Positions 23,247 through 24,360 of a stretch of DNA of 24,360 nt are shown one piece after another (position 1 is the stretch's first letter; every line of letters begins with the position of its first letter). Position numbers and translations under genes: made by a program. Source of the stretch: an uncultured Burkholderiales bacterium (GTDB lineage Bacteria; Pseudomonadota; Gammaproteobacteria; Burkholderiales; Burkholderiaceae). Where the stretch lies: assembly GCA_946480465.1 (NCBI GenBank), contig CAMLJY010000077.1:1-24360 (forward strand), in the 5' to 3' direction. The notes under the pieces were generated by a model. The model made no database searches. It saw nothing but the letters and a program-made list of their open reading frames with translations, and was not told the DNA's origin.

Positions 23247-23382
23247 CGTCGGCGAATGCCGGTGGAACTACAGCTTGCAACGCTCGTGGTCGCGGGTTCG
23301 AGTCCCGCCGGTCCCATATCAGGGGGACCGTAGCTCAGTTGGATAGAGCACGTACACGTTTCACCACCACTTGTCGCCGACG
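23247..23382 (+). ncRNA. yrlA: YrlA-like Y RNA with circularly permuted tRNA module
   Basis: The outer stem pairs CGTCGGCGA (23247-23255) with TCGCCGACG (23374-23382). A 5x5 internal loop (AUGCC/ACUUG) follows, then GGTGG (23261-23265) with CCACC (23364-23368). Inside is a permuted tRNA. T-arm: GCGGG-TTCGAGT-CCCGC (23292-23308). Acceptor-like stem: CGGTCCC (23309-23315) paired with GGGACCG (23324-23330), closed by the loop ATATCAGG. Then TA, as tRNA positions 8-9, and a D-arm GCTC-AGTTGGATA-GAGC (23333-23349). This T-arm, closed acceptor, D-arm order is the YrlA family signature. YrlA binds Rsr through the outer stem, and the tRNA-like end carries or gates partners such as PNPase. The RNA ends about 29 nt before rtcB. 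Confidence 0.93.
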
Positions 23383-23410
23383 CCGGTCTCTTTGCTTCAA
23401 GGACATGAAG

Positions 23411-24360
23411 ATGAATACGACTCAGAAGAACTACATCGAAGAAGACGTGGCCGGCGGCGTGCCGGTGAAGATGTGGACGCAAGGCGTTCCGGTGGAGGAC
23501 GAGGCCAAGCGCCAGCTCGCCAATGCGGCGCGCCTGCCCATCGTCTTCAGGCACATCGCGGCGATGCCGGACGTGCATCTGGGAATCGGCGCCACCGTCG
23601 GCTCGGTGATCCCGACGAAGAAGGCCATCATCCCCGCCGCGGTCGGCGTGGACATCGGCTGCGGGATGATCGCCTGCAAGACCACGTTGCGTGCGGAGGA
23701 CCTGCCGGACAACCTGGGGCCGCTGCGTGCGGCGATCGAACGCGCGGTGCCGCATGGCCGCGCGCCCGGTGCGCGTGACCCCGGTGCCTGGGGCAAGGTG
23801 CCCGGCGCGGTGGACACCGCGTGGGCGCAGCTGGAGCCGGAGTTCACCGAGCTGTGCCGCGACTACCCGAAGCTGGAAAAGACGAATCACCGCAACCACC
23901 TGGGCACGCTGGGCACGGGCAACCACTTCATCGAGGTCTGCCTCGATGAACAGGGTTTCGTGTGGTTCATGCTGCACTCGGGTTCGCGCGGCGTGGGCAA
24001 TGCCATCGGCACCATGTTCATCGAGCTGGCCAAGCAGGATGCGCTGCGCAACAACGCCAACCTGCCGGACCGCGACCTGGCCTACTTCGAGGAAGGTGCC
24101 AGGTACTTTGGCGACTATGTGCGTGCGGTGGGCTGGGCCCAGCAGTTCGCGAAGCTGAACCGCGAGGTGATGATGCGCCGCGTGATCGAGGCCGCGAAGA
24201 CGGTGATCCGCAAGAACTTCCAGAGCCACATCGAGGCGGTGAACTGCCACCACAACTACGTGCAGCAGGAACGCCACTTCGGTGAAGACGTCTACGTGAC
24301 CCGCAAGGGCGCGGTGAGCGCGAAGCAGGGCGAGCTGGGCATCATCCCCGGCAGCATGGG
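23411..24360 (+). CDS. rtcB: RtcB RNA-splicing/repair ligase (3' end outside the window)
   Basis: RtcB joins RNA 2',3'-cyclic-phosphate or 3'-phosphate ends to 5'-OH ends using GTP and Mn2+. The frame runs from ATG 23411 to the right edge without a stop: 316 codons of an expected total near 400. Metal and active-site residues visible: Asp81 and Cys84 in GVDIGCGM, Asn171 and His172 in GTGNHFIE, His189 in LHSGSRGVG, and His280/281 in NCHHNY; the GMP-linked His lies beyond the edge. ATG 23411 has AAGG 8 nt upstream; the in-frame ATG at 23405 is too close to it. It follows YrlA and is expected to be followed by rtcA outside the window. Confidence 0.95.
   Translation, partial: MNTTQKNYIEEDVAGGVPVKMWTQGVPVEDEAKRQLANAARLPIVFRHIAAMPDVHLGIGATVGSVIPTKKAIIPAAVGVDIGCGMIACKTTLRAEDLPDNLGPLRAAIERAVPHGRAPGARDPGAWGKVPGAVDTAWAQLEPEFTELCRDYPKLEKTNHRNHLGTLGTGNHFIEVCLDEQGFVWFMLHSGSRGVGNAIGTMFIELAKQDALRNNANLPDRDLAYFEEGARYFGDYVRAVGWAQQFAKLNREVMMRRVIEAAKTVIRKNFQSHIEAVNCHHNYVQQERHFGEDVYVTRKGAVSAKQGELGIIPGSM

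Noticed and set aside
23292..23349. A genuine tRNA gene behind rsr
   Set aside because: The T-arm precedes the D-arm, the acceptor stem is closed by a loop, and there is no anticodon arm or CCA-accepting end. It is the tRNA-like part of a Y RNA.

Overview
The window is GC-rich DNA with tightly packed genes. Protein content and codon bias suggest a betaproteobacterium of the order Burkholderiales; this placement is inference, because no rRNA or other marker gene is present. Three blocks can be read, plus one gene at the left edge.

Block 1 (positions 1066-16063, all on the minus strand) is a very long arginine/ornithine uptake and catabolism operon. In transcription order it encodes a periplasmic polar amino acid binding protein, AstC, two tandem AstA paralogues (alpha/beta type, as AruF/AruG of Pseudomonas), AstD, AstB, a possible 28-codon leader ORF, an inner-membrane permease and its ATPase, a DcaP-like outer-membrane porin, a methyl-accepting chemoreceptor, a second (lipoprotein) binding protein, AstE and an ArgR-like AraC-family regulator. 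The complete succinyltransferase route is present (AstA, AstB, AstC, AstD, AstE: arginine to glutamate plus succinate, ammonia and CO2), with a transporter, a porin, a sensor and a regulator in the same unit. A divergent LuxR-type regulator (16408-17304, plus) shares the 344-bp promoter region, which holds an exact match to the published Pseudomonas ArgR half-site. Beyond argR lies the start of a DUF1611/DgcN-like gene (784 to the left edge), probably a D-glutamate N-acetyltransferase.

Block 2 (17335-19522) holds a hipBA toxin-antitoxin pair on the minus strand. In front of hipB are three evenly spaced palindromic operators (TATCG-N7-CGATA, centres 26 bp apart). An 11-bp tandem repeat lies behind hipA, and an unknown 103-aa gene lies upstream of hipB.

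Block 3 (19726-24360) is a sigma-54-controlled RNA-repair locus: rtcR (CARF plus AAA+ activator) diverges from rsr (the bacterial Ro60 orthologue), two Y RNA genes (YrlB-like and YrlA-like) and rtcB (RNA ligase, cut by the right edge). A canonical -24/-12 promoter precedes rsr. The YrlA-like RNA is a clear circularly permuted tRNA mimic. Its partner keeps the Rsr-binding type of stem but has a damaged T-arm, a GNRA-capped hairpin and no D-arm. Neither RNA gene would be found by reading proteins alone, and a tRNA finder would probably miss or misname them.
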